Assembly: GCA_022616415.1 (NCBI GenBank)
Contig: JAKEEU010000148.1
Coordinates: 1-46,589 of the forward strand
Direction of reading: 5' to 3'
Length of the DNA stretch: 46,589 bases
From: Candidatus Zhuqueibacterota bacterium
Lineage (GTDB): Bacteria > Zhuqueibacterota > Zhuqueibacteria > Zhuqueibacterales > Zhuqueibacteraceae
Each line of letters begins with the position of its first letter. Position 1 is the stretch's first letter. Positions 7,891 through 17,162 of this stretch are shown in pieces. The translations under genes and the position numbers were made by a program. The notes under the pieces are model-generated. The model did not search any database. It saw only the letters and a list, made by a program, of their open reading frames with translations, and was not told the DNA's origin.

Positions 7891-8238
7891 ATGTTCCTTT
7901 CGTATGATCCGGTTGGCGATATACTCGAAGTCATTTTCGATGAAAACTTGCATCGTGCCAAACAAGTGGCGTACAAGCTGCGCCAAGGGATGGTTTTATA
8001 TGTCAGCGCCGGCCGGCCGAAACCGGTGCAACTCACACTCGGCAATTATCACGCGCTGATGCAATTTCCACACGTCAAATTTGACGGCTGGAAAAAATTG
8101 CCGGCTTCCGACAAAAAGCTTTTAAAGCCCATTCTCACATCGCCAATGGTCTCGGCTTTTTTGCGGCTTGATCCGGAAACCGGCTATGGCCACATCGCCA
8201 GCCCTGGGATGCCAGAAATTCTTGCCATCGCTGCTTGA
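7891..8238 (+). CDS. DUF2283-like protein, putative antitoxin
   Basis: 115 residues. The start MFLSYDPVGDILEVIF is typical of DUF2283 (xxYDPxxDxLyI). AGGAGA stands 4 bases before the ATG and fixes the start; an upstream TTG is less likely. The C-terminal half (KFDGWKKLP... LLKPILTSPMVSAFLRLD) is an extension I do not recognise. Co-directional with the nuclease-like gene and 11 bases behind it, so probably co-transcribed; an antitoxin role is inferred from this only. Confidence 0.65.
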   Translation: MFLSYDPVGDILEVIFDENLHRAKQVAYKLRQGMVLYVSAGRPKPVQLTLGNYHALMQFPHVKFDGWKKLPASDKKLLKPILTSPMVSAFLRLDPETGYGHIASPGMPEILAIAA

Positions 8239-8275
8239 CCAACTTTGCACTTTTTCCCTCCGCTATTATTTCTAA

Positions 8276-8303
8276 TCCGTTGGGTTGTTTCTATCCGTTG
8301 GAA
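8276..8303. repeat. Right 28-base inverted repeat of the island; also encodes the end of a kinase
   Basis: Exact reverse complement of 6056-6083. Read on the minus strand it supplies the last codons (S-N-G) and the TAG stop of the kinase gene beginning at 11713, so the element sits at the point where that protein loses its receiver tail. Confidence 0.85.
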
Positions 8304-11300
8304 AAATTTTTATTGAAATCCTTGATCGGCAGCGCGAACGAAAACGTGCTGCCTTTGCCGATCTCACTCTCCACCCAAATCCTTCCGCCGTGATGCTCGA
8401 CGATTTCTTTGCAAATGGTCAGGCCGAGGCCGGTGCCCTTCGGCTTGTCGGTCAGGGTGTCGCCCACTTGTTTGAATTTATCGAACACGTCCGCTTGATC
8501 CTCCGGCGCGATGCCGATGCCGGTATCGCTGACGCTGATGACGATCTCGCCGTCGTTGCGCTCGGCGCGGCAGGTCACCGAGCCTTTCTCCGTAAATTTG
8601 ACCGCGTTAGAGATGAGATTGATCACGACTTGAATGAGCTTGTCCTGATCGCCGACAATCTCCGGCAGATCCGGATCGATTTGTTTGCTGAAGTGGAGAC
8701 CGTTCGGCTCAAACAGCGAGGCGGTGGCTGCAGTCGCGCGCGCGATGATCTCCGGCACGGCAACTGTCGTCATGTTCCACTCAACTTTGCCGGCCTCGAT
8801 TTTGGCGAGATCGAGCACGTTGTTGATCAGCGCGGTTAAACGCTCGCCTTCAACCACCATGACGCCAAGATTCTCTGACACCTGGTCGATCAAACGCCGC
8901 GTTTTGCTGTCGTCCGTTGCGACGAGCGGAAAAATTCTCTCCTCCAACCGCTTTTTGACGATCTTGGCAAAGCCCACCACCGAAGTGAGCGGCGTGCGCA
9001 ATTCGTGGCTGACGTTGGAGAGAAAAACACTCTTGGCCTCGCTCGCGGCTTCGGCAGTTTGGGCGCGCAGCTCCGCCTCCCGCAAAGCCGCCCGTTGCCG
9101 CTCTTTTTGGATCAGCCGCCGTCGCTGAATTCGATCCACCGCAAAAATGCCGGCGGCCAAGAACAGCGCGTAAAATCCATACGCCCACCACGTCCGCCAC
9201 CACGGCGGCGTGATGATAATGCGAACGGACGTGCCTTCTTCATTCCAAACGCCGTCGTTGTTCGAGGCCTTGACCCGGAAGACATATTTGCCTGGATCAA
9301 GATTGGTGTAAGTTGCCGTGCGGCTCGTTCCGGCCTGCTGCCAATCGGCGTCGAAATTTTCCATCTTGTACGCGTATTGGTTCTTCGAGGGCGCCGTAAA
9401 ATCCAGCGCCGCAAATTCAAATGAAAAAACTTTGTGCTCGTAAGAGAGCGTGATCTCCTCGGTTTCGGAAATCGCTTGCCGCAGCGGCGAGCCGGGAGTT
9501 TTGTGAGAAATCGATTTGTTGAAAATTTGAAAATCCGTGAACACCACCGGCGGCGCGTGCGGGTTATCTTGAATATCTTCGGGATAAAACGCATTGAAGC
9601 CGTTGATGCCGCCAAAGAACAGCTCGCCACTGGCAGGATTTTTGAAATACGCGCCGGTGTTGAACTCATTGTCCTGCAAGCCGTCTTTGATGTTAAAATT
9701 CTTGAATGTTCGCGCACGCGGGTTGAATTTGGCAAGGCCGTGATTGGTGCTCATCCACAAATTACCCCGATCTTCCTTTGGAGTCTTCAAAGGAAAGTCG
9801 GGGCGATCGCTCAAGATCGCATAAACGACATTATCGGGAAGGCCGTCCCGATCGGTGAAATGCGTGAAGCTCTCCGTCGTCATGTCAAAACGATTGAGGC
9901 CGCCGCCGGCCGTGCCGAGCCAGAGGTACTTCTCCGGCTCGAAGGGATCTTCGTGGATATAACGCACGACATTATGGCTTAGACTGGCCACATTTTTCGG
10001 GTCATTGCGGTAGCGGTTGAACGATCGGTTTTGCGGCGTAAAGCGCACCAGTCCATCCTCGGTGCCCAACCAAAAAATACCGCTGCGATCTTGATGGATG
10101 AACGTCCACTGGCATTCAACCGCAGCACGGGGTTCTGTACCGATGTAGTTGTAGCGGGTAAATTTTCCAGTGCGGCGATCCAGCCGGCTTATTTCTGTGG
10201 CCGTGGAAATCCAGATCTCACCGTCGCGATCTTCAAAAATCTTCCAGACAATATCTCCTGTAGTCGTAAGTTTTTCCGGGTGGGGATCATAATAAGAAAT
10301 TCGACCGATTTCACCATTCTGCCAATCGATCTGCCGCAACCCTCCGTCCCCGCCTACCCAGAGCGCACCTGACTTGTCCTGCAAAATACTATAGACCAGC
10401 TCCTCCGGATTTACCGGATCCGGAACAATGGTCATTTGCCCGGTGAGGCGATTCATGCGGTATAATCCTCCACTGGTAGGCCCGATCAACAGCGTGCCAT
10501 CCCGCGTCTCGTAGATGGCCCGAAGACTGGCGCCCGGCCACAGCGACAGCTTGCCGCTTCCGGTATGGCTTTTGGCAAAGCGTTCGGCTTTGGGATCGTA
10601 GCGATACAAACCATTGCCATTGGAGCCGAGCCACAGCACACCCGCGTTGTCTTCAAGGATGGACAAGATTCCGGACTCGGGCATACTGTGGGGATCGCCA
10701 GGTTGATAACGATACTCAGAATAACTTCGTGTGGCGGGATCGAAGCGCGCCAGCCCCCATGTAGTGCCGATCCAAACAATACCAGCGCGGTCTTCCAGCA
10801 TGAGGCGGGCCGCCTCCCACCAATGAGGTTCGGGACCCGGATTGCGCTCGAAGATGCCGTAGTAGGTGAATTCTTTTGTTCCGGCATCCCAACGAATCAA
10901 GCCAGGATCCACCCCGATCCAAATTGTGCCGTTTTGCCCTTTGCCGGTAAAATACGAATGGTATCTGGCGCGCTCGAGTATTTTTTTCCATAGTGGCTCG
11001 CCGGGGCCGCTGCTGAAGTGGATTACAGTTCGGTGGCCGGCATTTTCATCAAGGACCAATTTTTCCAGCCCTTGGGGTGTCGCCACCCAAATCACCGCCT
11101 GGCCGTCGATGGCAAACTCTCTAATCAGATCGCTGCGCAGACTATTGGGGTTGCTGGGATCGTGTTGCAAGCGGGCGAAAACGGCGCTGCCAACACTCTT
11201 GGCGCCAGGGGCAAGAGCCACCTTGTTCAATCCCCCGCCCCAGGTGCCGGCCCAGATCGCCCCTTCCCGATCTTCCGCAAGGGAGGTGACGGCGTTGTGG

Positions 11301-11713
11301 CTCAGGCTGTTTGAATTGGTGGAATCCGGCAAGAAACGATAAAAAGTTTCCGTGGCACGATCGAACCAATTCAAGCCGCGCCGCGTGCCGACCCAGATTC
11401 TGCCGGCGCGATCTTCCAGCAGCGCTGTAATGTAGCTATCCGAAAGCGTTGTGGAGTCATAGGCATTGTATTTATAAACCACGAAGGTGTACCCGTCAAA
11501 TCGATTCAAGCCATCTTTGGTGCCGAGCCAAAGAAAGCCTTTGCCGTCTTGCATCATGCAGGTGATCAGATTCTGCGACAACCCCAACTCGCTGGGAATG
11601 CGGTCGAGGCGGAGATTGCTTTGGGCGCGAAGCTGCGGCAGAGCGACCAGATATGCCAGCATGATCGCACCGATGATTCTTACTCGAAACATTTTCGGGT
11701 TGGATTTTATCAT
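8291..11713 (-). CDS. Propeller sensor histidine kinase, receiver tail lost
   Basis: 1140 residues. Signal/anchor helix (about 10-30), opening [21 protein letters not shown], some 14 Reg_prop blades ([25 protein letters not shown] and so on) to about residue 700, Y_Y_Y domain ([16 protein letters not shown]... [15 protein letters not shown]), membrane helix after [13 protein letters not shown], coiled coil, HisKA with [18 protein letters not shown], and HATPase with [16 protein letters not shown] and [18 protein letters not shown]. The protein ends [19 protein letters not shown], the last residues being made of a CCAACGGAT repeat. Its paralog at 11861 continues from the same ALPIK into two receivers. 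Truncated or recombined, but all kinase motifs are intact, so it could still work as a classic sensor kinase. Start: AAGAAG precedes the ATG; a second Met 7 codons on is possible. Confidence 0.92.
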   Translation of the reverse strand: MIKSNPKMFRVRIIGAIMLAYLVALPQLRAQSNLRLDRIPSELGLSQNLITCMMQDGKGFLWLGTKDGLNRFDGYTFVVYKYNAYDSTTLSDSYITALLEDRAGRIWVGTRRGLNWFDRATETFYRFLPDSTNSNSLSHNAVTSLAEDREGAIWAGTWGGGLNKVALAPGAKSVGSAVFARLQHDPSNPNSLRSDLIREFAIDGQAVIWVATPQGLEKLVLDENAGHRTVIHFSSGPGEPLWKKILERARYHSYFTGKGQNGTIWIGVDPGLIRWDAGTKEFTYYGIFERNPGPEPHWWEAARLMLEDRAGIVWIGTTWGLARFDPATRSYSEYRYQPGDPHSMPESGILSILEDNAGVLWLGSNGNGLYRYDPKAERFAKSHTGSGKLSLWPGASLRAIYETRDGTLLIGPTSGGLYRMNRLTGQMTIVPDPVNPEELVYSILQDKSGALWVGGDGGLRQIDWQNGEIGRISYYDPHPEKLTTTGDIVWKIFEDRDGEIWISTATEISRLDRRTGKFTRYNYIGTEPRAAVECQWTFIHQDRSGIFWLGTEDGLVRFTPQNRSFNRYRNDPKNVASLSHNVVRYIHEDPFEPEKYLWLGTAGGGLNRFDMTTESFTHFTDRDGLPDNVVYAILSDRPDFPLKTPKEDRGNLWMSTNHGLAKFNPRARTFKNFNIKDGLQDNEFNTGAYFKNPASGELFFGGINGFNAFYPEDIQDNPHAPPVVFTDFQIFNKSISHKTPGSPLRQAISETEEITLSYEHKVFSFEFAALDFTAPSKNQYAYKMENFDADWQQAGTSRTATYTNLDPGKYVFRVKASNNDGVWNEEGTSVRIIITPPWWRTWWAYGFYALFLAAGIFAVDRIQRRRLIQKERQRAALREAELRAQTAEAASEAKSVFLSNVSHELRTPLTSVVGFAKIVKKRLEERIFPLVATDDSKTRRLIDQVSENLGVMVVEGERLTALINNVLDLAKIEAGKVEWNMTTVAVPEIIARATAATASLFEPNGLHFSKQIDPDLPEIVGDQDKLIQVVINLISNAVKFTEKGSVTCRAERNDGEIVISVSDTGIGIAPEDQADVFDKFKQVGDTLTDKPKGTGLGLTICKEIVEHHGGRIWVESEIGKGSTFSFALPIKDFNKNFSNG

Positions 11714-11764
11714 CGCTTCTTTGCTTATAAATGGGTCGAGTCGGCATCAAAAAGCAAATAAATC

Positions 11765-11836
11765 TCCAACGGATAGATTAAGACCAACTGATAAAGCTTT
11801 TGCTTTTCATCCGTTGGTCTTAATCTATCCGTTGGG
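11765..11836. repeat. CCAACGGAT-family hairpin (complete, long arms)
   Basis: Left arm from CCAACGGATAGATTAAGACC, right arm ending GTCTTAATCTATCCGTTGG; arms of about 27 bases differ at one or two positions, and the loop adds AAAGC/GCTTT pairing. It lies in the 147-base gap between two kinase genes on the same strand and might stop or protect their transcript, though it has no clear T tract. Confidence 0.8.
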
Positions 11837-11860
11837 GCAATTGCTTTGTTTGCACCAAAA

Positions 11861-14800
11861 TCACTGATACACCAAAAACAACACATCCTCCAGCCCCTTC
11901 TCGAAGCGCAGCGTCTTCACCAGTTCCTGCTTTCCTGACAGCATCGAATTCAAAATAATAATATCCGGCTTCTCCGACACGGCTTTCTGCACTAGCTCGG
12001 GCCCGTTGGCTTCGACGACGTGATAGCCCCGCGCTTGCAGCACTTCCGCCAGCGTCTTCACGGTCGAAGTTTCTTCATCCACGACCATGACTTTGCGATG
12101 CGACTTGCCTTGCTGCAGCAACAAACCGACTTCGCGGAACAAGGCTTCGGTGTCAATCGGCTTGGTGAGATAACGATCGACGCCGAGCCGAATGCCGCGC
12201 TCGCGATCTTGCACGATGGACAAAATCAGAATGGGAATGTCCATCGTCGCGGGATCGTTCTTCAACACCGCGGCCACGTCGAAGCCGTTCATCTCCGGCA
12301 TCATCACATCCAAAATCACGAGATCGGGGTGCTCGCGGCGGATTTGCTCGAGCGCCTCGCGGCCATTGCCGGCAACGCGCACTTGATAACCGGCTTCGTG
12401 AAATTCTTGATTGAGCAACTCGCGGATGGAAGCGTCATCATCCACCACTAATATGCTGGGCTTGCCGTTCATCGGTTTCATCGCCGTCGTCTGCACGCGC
12501 TGCTTGAGTTGCGCCATCAACGCGGCGAAATCAACGTGCGGCAATTCGCCCTCACGCGCAGTTTTGCTTTTGATCGGCAGCGCGAACGAAAACGTGCTGC
12601 CAACGCCCATCTCACTCTCCACCCAAATACGGCCGCCGTGATGCTCGACGATCTCTTTGCAGATCGTCAAACCCAGTCCCGTGCCTTTGGGCTTGTTGGT
12701 GAGCATATCGCCGACCTGCTTGAATTTCTCAAACAACTTCGGCTGATCTTCCGGCGCGATGCCCATGCCGGTATCGACGATGCTGACGACGATCTCGCCG
12801 TTGCTCTCTTTGGCGCGGCAGGTCACCGAGCCTTTGTCGGTGAATTTGACGGCGTTGGAGATAAGATTGATCACCACCTGAATCAGCTTGTCCTGGTCGC
12901 CGATGATTTCCGGCAAGCCGGCGTCAACGTCCTTTTTCAATTTCAGGTCGCTGCTGTCAAATAGGGAGGAGGTAGCGGCGGTGGCGCGCTCGATAATCTC
13001 CGGCACGTTGAGCGTTTCCATGTGCCATTCGATTTTGCCGGCTTCGATCTTGGCGAGATCGAGCACGTTGTTGATCAGCGTGGTCAAACGCTCGCCCTCG
13101 GCCACGACGACATTGAGATTCTCCGCCACTTGATCGACGGTGCGCTTGACTTTGTTGTCCTCGGTTTTAAGCAGCGGGAAGATTTTTTCATCCAAACGCT
13201 TTTTGATGATCTTGGCAAAGCCGAGCACGGAAGTGAGCGGCGTGCGCAGCTCGTGGCTGACGGTGGAGAGAAAGCTGCTCTTCGCTTCGTTGGCTTCTTC
13301 GGCAGCGGCGCGCGCTTCCTGCGTTTCCTCGAACAAGCGGGCGTTGTGCAAAGCGACGCCGACGTTGGCCGCAATCGTGTTCAGCAGCCGCAAATCGGCA
13401 TCCGTGAAACGATTCTCCTGCTCGGAGCTTTGCGCGCTGATCACACCAATCACCTCATTCCCCACCGGAATCGGTACGCCGAGGTAAGAGTCCGCCGGCG
13501 CGCCGGTATCCGCAATCCCGAGCTTCGTATAACTTCCGTCAACGTCTTCGTTGATGAGCAGCGGCTTGCCGGTCTTGATGATTTGCGAAGTCAAGCCTTC
13601 GCCCAGGAGTATTGGAGCAGAGTCCTCGCCGAAGCTGTAGGGGAAATGGATCATGTTCGTCGCTTTGTCGAGCAGCGCCACATAGACGATGTTCGCTCTG
13701 AAAACCTGGCGAATCTGCTCGCCCACCAATTGAATGAGATCGTCCTGGTTCAGTTGCGAGGCCAGCGCTTCACTGATGCTGTTGACCGTCGCCAGCTCCG
13801 CGGCGCGCTGTTTCGTGTCGGCCAGCAGCCGGTTGGTTTCATGGAAGAGACGTGCATTCTCCAGCGCCACGCTCATGCTGTTCGCCAGCGTGGAGAGCAG
13901 CCGCACATCGGATTCGCTGAAGGCATTCTCGCGATCGACATTCTGCAAGCTGATCGAGCCTTTGACGGTTTCACCGGCGAGTATGGGCATGAACACCGCA
14001 GACTTGGGAGGCTGGCCGAAGCTGACCCCAGTGCCGCCAAATTTGCGCGCGGTCTCAACGTAATTTTCATTGATCAGCATCGGTTGTCGCGTGCGGATCA
14101 ACTCGTGGTTGGCCCATATAAACGGGCGCGGCTCGAGGTGGTGTCGCTCGCCTTTCTCGATGGCAAATTGCCGATGTTCGAGGCCGGTGTCATGATCGAA
14201 CGTGCGAATGATCACCACTTGGATATCGAACAAACTGCAAATGCGATTGCCCACGAGATCGTAAATGCCCTGCATATCCAACTCGCGCACCAAGCCTTCT
14301 TGCACGCTGTTGATCACCGCCAATTCTTGCATGCGCTGCTGAATCTCCGCGGTACGTTCTTCCACCGTCTTTTCCAGTTCGCGCTGACGGGCTTGCAACT
14401 GGCTGGTGCGCATGCGAATGAGACCAAACACGGCTCCACCGGCAGCCAAAAGATACAACAAATACGCCCACCACGCACGATACCACGGCGGCAGGATTTT
14501 GAAAGCATACGCGCCTTCCTGGCTCTCATGCTGGTAGATATTTTTCGCGCGCACATGAAAACGGTAGTCACCTTCGGGGAGATTGGTGTATTCCTTTTGC
14601 GTGTTGCGATGCCAAGGCGACCAGTTCTCGTCGAAGCCTTCGAGGAAGGTTTGGTATTGGGTCTTGTTTTCCTGCTCGAAAAACGGCGCGGCGTATTCGA
14701 AATGGAGGGTGTTGTGGGAATATGCCAACGTAGGGGCGGACGGCTGTCCGCCCCTACCATTATCCATCCCACCGAAAATCAACGAATCTTCCCCGACGAT

Positions 14801-16774
14801 CACGCGGCGGATCAATGCGGCATAACCGGCATCATAATCTTTTTGCAGATTGGAATCGTAGCGAATCACGCCCTCCGTGCCGCCAAGCCAAACGATGCCA
14901 TTGTCTTCGGGTAGAATCGCAGAGACGGCGACATCGGCAAAAGGCAGGAAGGGCGCTTTTTCGATGCGATAGCTGCCGTCCGCTTGTGGCAACCCAACCG
15001 CGCATTCCCGTCCGAAGCCCATCCACACCCGGCCACGATTGTCGGTTCTCATTCTATATTCATTGGCGTCGCCGCCGTGAGAAATATCTTGAAAAGTCGA
15101 ATCCGGCACAAAGCGCTTCCGGTTCTCATCAAAACGAAAAACACCGGCCAGAGAAACAAAGTATTCACGCCCATTGGCGCTCAATGCCGCGACGCCGCCT
15201 TCGGGCAAACCTTCTGCCGGTCCGAAGCGCTCAACACGGGCATTACGGATGCGAGATATGGCATCCGCCCCATCTGGAAAAGTCATGCGGACAACGCCCT
15301 GTACCGAGGTTCCCAGCCACAGGCTGCCATCAGCGCTTTCAATCAAATGATAGCCTTGGTCCGTTACACTGGGAATTTTACCTTCGTCAATCCAGGTTTC
15401 CCCGCTGCGGCGCATGACGCCGATGCCGTCAAACAGCGCAACGAAGAGGTAGCGAGGGTCTTGTCGCCAGAGATGCATTGTAGAAGCTTGAAAATCCCCG
15501 GCCACCGAGGCTCTGATTACCTGCGCCCGATCACCGATAATTTCATAAAGGCCCTCGTTTGTGCCTGCCAGCAGTGTTTCTCCCTTGGAAAGCAGAGTAA
15601 AGGTCTGGTCGCCGATTCCGATCACTGGTTGGGATATTGAGGTAGCCGGATTAAGCCACACCGCGCCAGCGGAGGTGCCAACGTAAAGTTTGCTCTGATG
15701 CCGATGAATCGCCAGCACGCCGCTGGTGATACCGGATTGGGCGTCGTAATGGCTGAGAGGCGCGGTAATTTCCACGCGTGAAATGCCCTTATCCAATGCC
15801 AGCCACAGTTGGCCGGTGGCGTGATCGGCAAGCACAGAAAAAGCGCCGTTGTCCTGTAAGCCGCTCGACCGGTCGAGATGCCGAAGCAGGCGCCCCTGAG
15901 TATCGATAATTGCCAGTCCGTTTTGCGTGGTAGCCAAGGCAAAGCTGCCATCTGCCAGCACCGTTCCTTTGTAGAATGTTTTGTCGGCCAGAATATTGAC
16001 CACATTGGCATCGGTGCGGAAGGGCGTGAAAGAGTGGCCGTCATAGACAAACAGTTCGCCACTAAAAAGCCCAAGCAGATATTTCTTGCTCTCGGGAAAA
16101 GGCAGCATCACTTGCATGCGATCATTCCCCAGCGGCTCGCTGCCCGGCAGCAGATGCAACGAGTCTGCTACCATCTTCATCAAGCCAACGCCGCGCTGGT
16201 GCACGTAAAGCGTGGAATCTAGCCAAAAGGTAAACATGAAATTCGTTTGCGGCTCCCAGCTTTTAGCGCGCCATTCTATACTCCCCGCAACCGGTGTAAG
16301 TCGAAACAGCCGCTCGCGCGTTTGATAGTAGACGCCCTCGCCGGTCACGTGGACGGTCCAGATGTCGCCAAAATTGCGCTGCGCTTCCGGAACGAAGGGT
16401 AGCAAAGAGACGTAGTGCATTTGCCCAATGCTATCCGGCTCGATGTAACCGAAATCGCCGACGCCGCCGACATAGACGCGGATACCCTCCTCAGCCCGAG
16501 CCAGCGCGCGAACATTCGCTTTGTTGGGCAGTTGCAGCAGCCGCCAGGAAACGCCGTCGTATTCTAGCACGCCGGTGCCGTTGCCGAAGTACATGACGCC
16601 GCGGCTGTCCTGCGTGATCGTCCAGTTCTGCGCATGCGCGCCGTATTCCTTCGGGCTGTAGTTGCGGATGAAGGGGAGGCCGGTTTCGTTGGGCGAAGAG
16701 GGGGCGCTTGGGGTTTGCGGCGCGACCATGGCTGGGAAAAATACGATAGCGAGGAGAATGATAAATTTTTTCAT
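11861..16774 (-). CDS. Giant propeller hybrid histidine kinase with GAF domains and two receivers
   Basis: 1637 residues from MKKFIILLAIVFFPAM (AAAGG 8 bases upstream; an ATG 22 codons earlier lacks a signal-like start). Order: signal peptide; propeller opening NYSPKEYGAHAQNWTITQD and blades to about 690; Y_Y_Y (YQTFLEGFDENWSPWHRN... GDYRFHVRAKN); membrane helix WWAYLLYLLAAGGAVFGLI; coiled coil; GAF 1 (about 860-1000) and GAF 2 (1030-1170); His[20 protein letters not shown]; HATPase ([26 protein letters not shown]); receiver 1 intact ([26 protein letters not shown]); receiver 2 degenerate and short (VVDEETS, DIIILNSML, ends FLVYQ). Receiver 2 has Asn for Asp and lacks the final strand and Lys. 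An in-frame palindrome (14730-14757) encodes part of a propeller loop. Neighbours on the same strand: phosphatase gene at 17163 upstream, kinase at 8291 downstream. Confidence 0.94.
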   Translation of the reverse strand: MKKFIILLAIVFFPAMVAPQTPSAPSSPNETGLPFIRNYSPKEYGAHAQNWTITQDSRGVMYFGNGTGVLEYDGVSWRLLQLPNKANVRALARAEEGIRVYVGGVGDFGYIEPDSIGQMHYVSLLPFVPEAQRNFGDIWTVHVTGEGVYYQTRERLFRLTPVAGSIEWRAKSWEPQTNFMFTFWLDSTLYVHQRGVGLMKMVADSLHLLPGSEPLGNDRMQVMLPFPESKKYLLGLFSGELFVYDGHSFTPFRTDANVVNILADKTFYKGTVLADGSFALATTQNGLAIIDTQGRLLRHLDRSSGLQDNGAFSVLADHATGQLWLALDKGISRVEITAPLSHYDAQSGITSGVLAIHRHQSKLYVGTSAGAVWLNPATSISQPVIGIGDQTFTLLSKGETLLAGTNEGLYEIIGDRAQVIRASVAGDFQASTMHLWRQDPRYLFVALFDGIGVMRRSGETWIDEGKIPSVTDQGYHLIESADGSLWLGTSVQGVVRMTFPDGADAISRIRNARVERFGPAEGLPEGGVAALSANGREYFVSLAGVFRFDENRKRFVPDSTFQDISHGGDANEYRMRTDNRGRVWMGFGRECAVGLPQADGSYRIEKAPFLPFADVAVSAILPEDNGIVWLGGTEGVIRYDSNLQKDYDAGYAALIRRVIVGEDSLIFGGMDNGRGGQPSAPTLAYSHNTLHFEYAAPFFEQENKTQYQTFLEGFDENWSPWHRNTQKEYTNLPEGDYRFHVRAKNIYQHESQEGAYAFKILPPWYRAWWAYLLYLLAAGGAVFGLIRMRTSQLQARQRELEKTVEERTAEIQQRMQELAVINSVQEGLVRELDMQGIYDLVGNRICSLFDIQVVIIRTFDHDTGLEHRQFAIEKGERHHLEPRPFIWANHELIRTRQPMLINENYVETARKFGGTGVSFGQPPKSAVFMPILAGETVKGSISLQNVDRENAFSESDVRLLSTLANSMSVALENARLFHETNRLLADTKQRAAELATVNSISEALASQLNQDDLIQLVGEQIRQVFRANIVYVALLDKATNMIHFPYSFGEDSAPILLGEGLTSQIIKTGKPLLINEDVDGSYTKLGIADTGAPADSYLGVPIPVGNEVIGVISAQSSEQENRFTDADLRLLNTIAANVGVALHNARLFEETQEARAAAEEANEAKSSFLSTVSHELRTPLTSVLGFAKIIKKRLDEKIFPLLKTEDNKVKRTVDQVAENLNVVVAEGERLTTLINNVLDLAKIEAGKIEWHMETLNVPEIIERATAATSSLFDSSDLKLKKDVDAGLPEIIGDQDKLIQVVINLISNAVKFTDKGSVTCRAKESNGEIVVSIVDTGMGIAPEDQPKLFEKFKQVGDMLTNKPKGTGLGLTICKEIVEHHGGRIWVESEMGVGSTFSFALPIKSKTAREGELPHVDFAALMAQLKQRVQTTAMKPMNGKPSILVVDDDASIRELLNQEFHEAGYQVRVAGNGREALEQIRREHPDLVILDVMMPEMNGFDVAAVLKNDPATMDIPILILSIVQDRERGIRLGVDRYLTKPIDTEALFREVGLLLQQGKSHRKVMVVDEETSTVKTLAEVLQARGYHVVEANGPELVQKAVSEKPDIIILNSMLSGKQELVKTLRFEKGLEDVLFLVYQ
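14730..14757. repeat. In-frame 12-bp-stem palindrome inside a kinase gene
   Basis: GTAGGGGCGGAC, loop GGCT, GTCCGCCCCTAC: a perfect 28-base hairpin in the coding sequence, encoding GRGGQPSAPT in the loop before the Y_Y_Y domain. The paralog at 19445 has the unrelated sequence LNGDGNLAP there. It looks like a repeat insertion tolerated in frame. Confidence 0.85.
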
Positions 16775-16847
16775 GTTTTTGCCTTTCGAGAAATTCGTGT
16801 AGGAGTAGCTCGGCTCAACTAATACGAATGAATATCCCAAAGCTATT

Positions 16848-16899
16848 AGTCAAAATGATTTGGGTCAAAATCATGTAAATGCTTTTAATCATTTTGACT
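16848..16899. promoter_or_regulatory. Inverted/direct TCAAAATGATT boxes upstream of the hybrid kinase
   Basis: AGTCAAAATGATT (16848-16860) and its exact reverse complement AATCATTTTGACT (16887-16899), with a third box GTCAAAATCAT at 16864-16874 in between. They lie 75-125 bases upstream of the kinase start, in a 388-base stretch (16775-17162) without any convincing gene. They could be an operator; a minus-strand TTGACC with a weak TAGCTT 17 bases on overlaps the boxes. Confidence 0.4.
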
Positions 16900-16942
16900 T
16901 TATCGCTTCTACTATGGTCATCGATATTCTGTGTTTTTTTCT

Positions 16943-16982
16943 GCCGATTGTTTTTGATCGGCTTGGCTTTTGTTCAAGCCAA
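16943..16982. other. Two adjacent perfect small hairpins
   Basis: GCCGAT-N8-ATCGGC (16943-16962) directly abuts TTGGCTT-N6-AAGCCAA (16963-16982), in the spacer between the phosphatase gene and the hybrid kinase. The minus-strand RNA would carry both hairpins followed by an A-rich rather than U-rich run, so it is not a canonical terminator. Confidence 0.4.
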
Positions 16983-17162
16983 CTTAGGTAGAACTTATGT
17001 TCAATCATGCAAAAGGCTCGTCTATAAATTACAATGGAGATGGCTGAAAGTTGGCTGCAAGCACGGGGAAAATCGCATGCTAAGATCCTATTAAGGTGGG
17101 ACAAAGGATACGCAAAGAAGAAATGGAATAAAGAAATTCCGCTCTGCCCTCGGCGCCATGCT

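Noticed and set aside
13022..14914. A 630-codon open frame on the plus strand
   Set aside because: It is antisense to the giant kinase at 11861, whose domains are unmistakable in the other strand; the plus-strand product is Arg/His/Leu-rich without any recognisable domain. Same for the long plus-strand frames at 2262-3233, 4971-5594 and 17484-18374.
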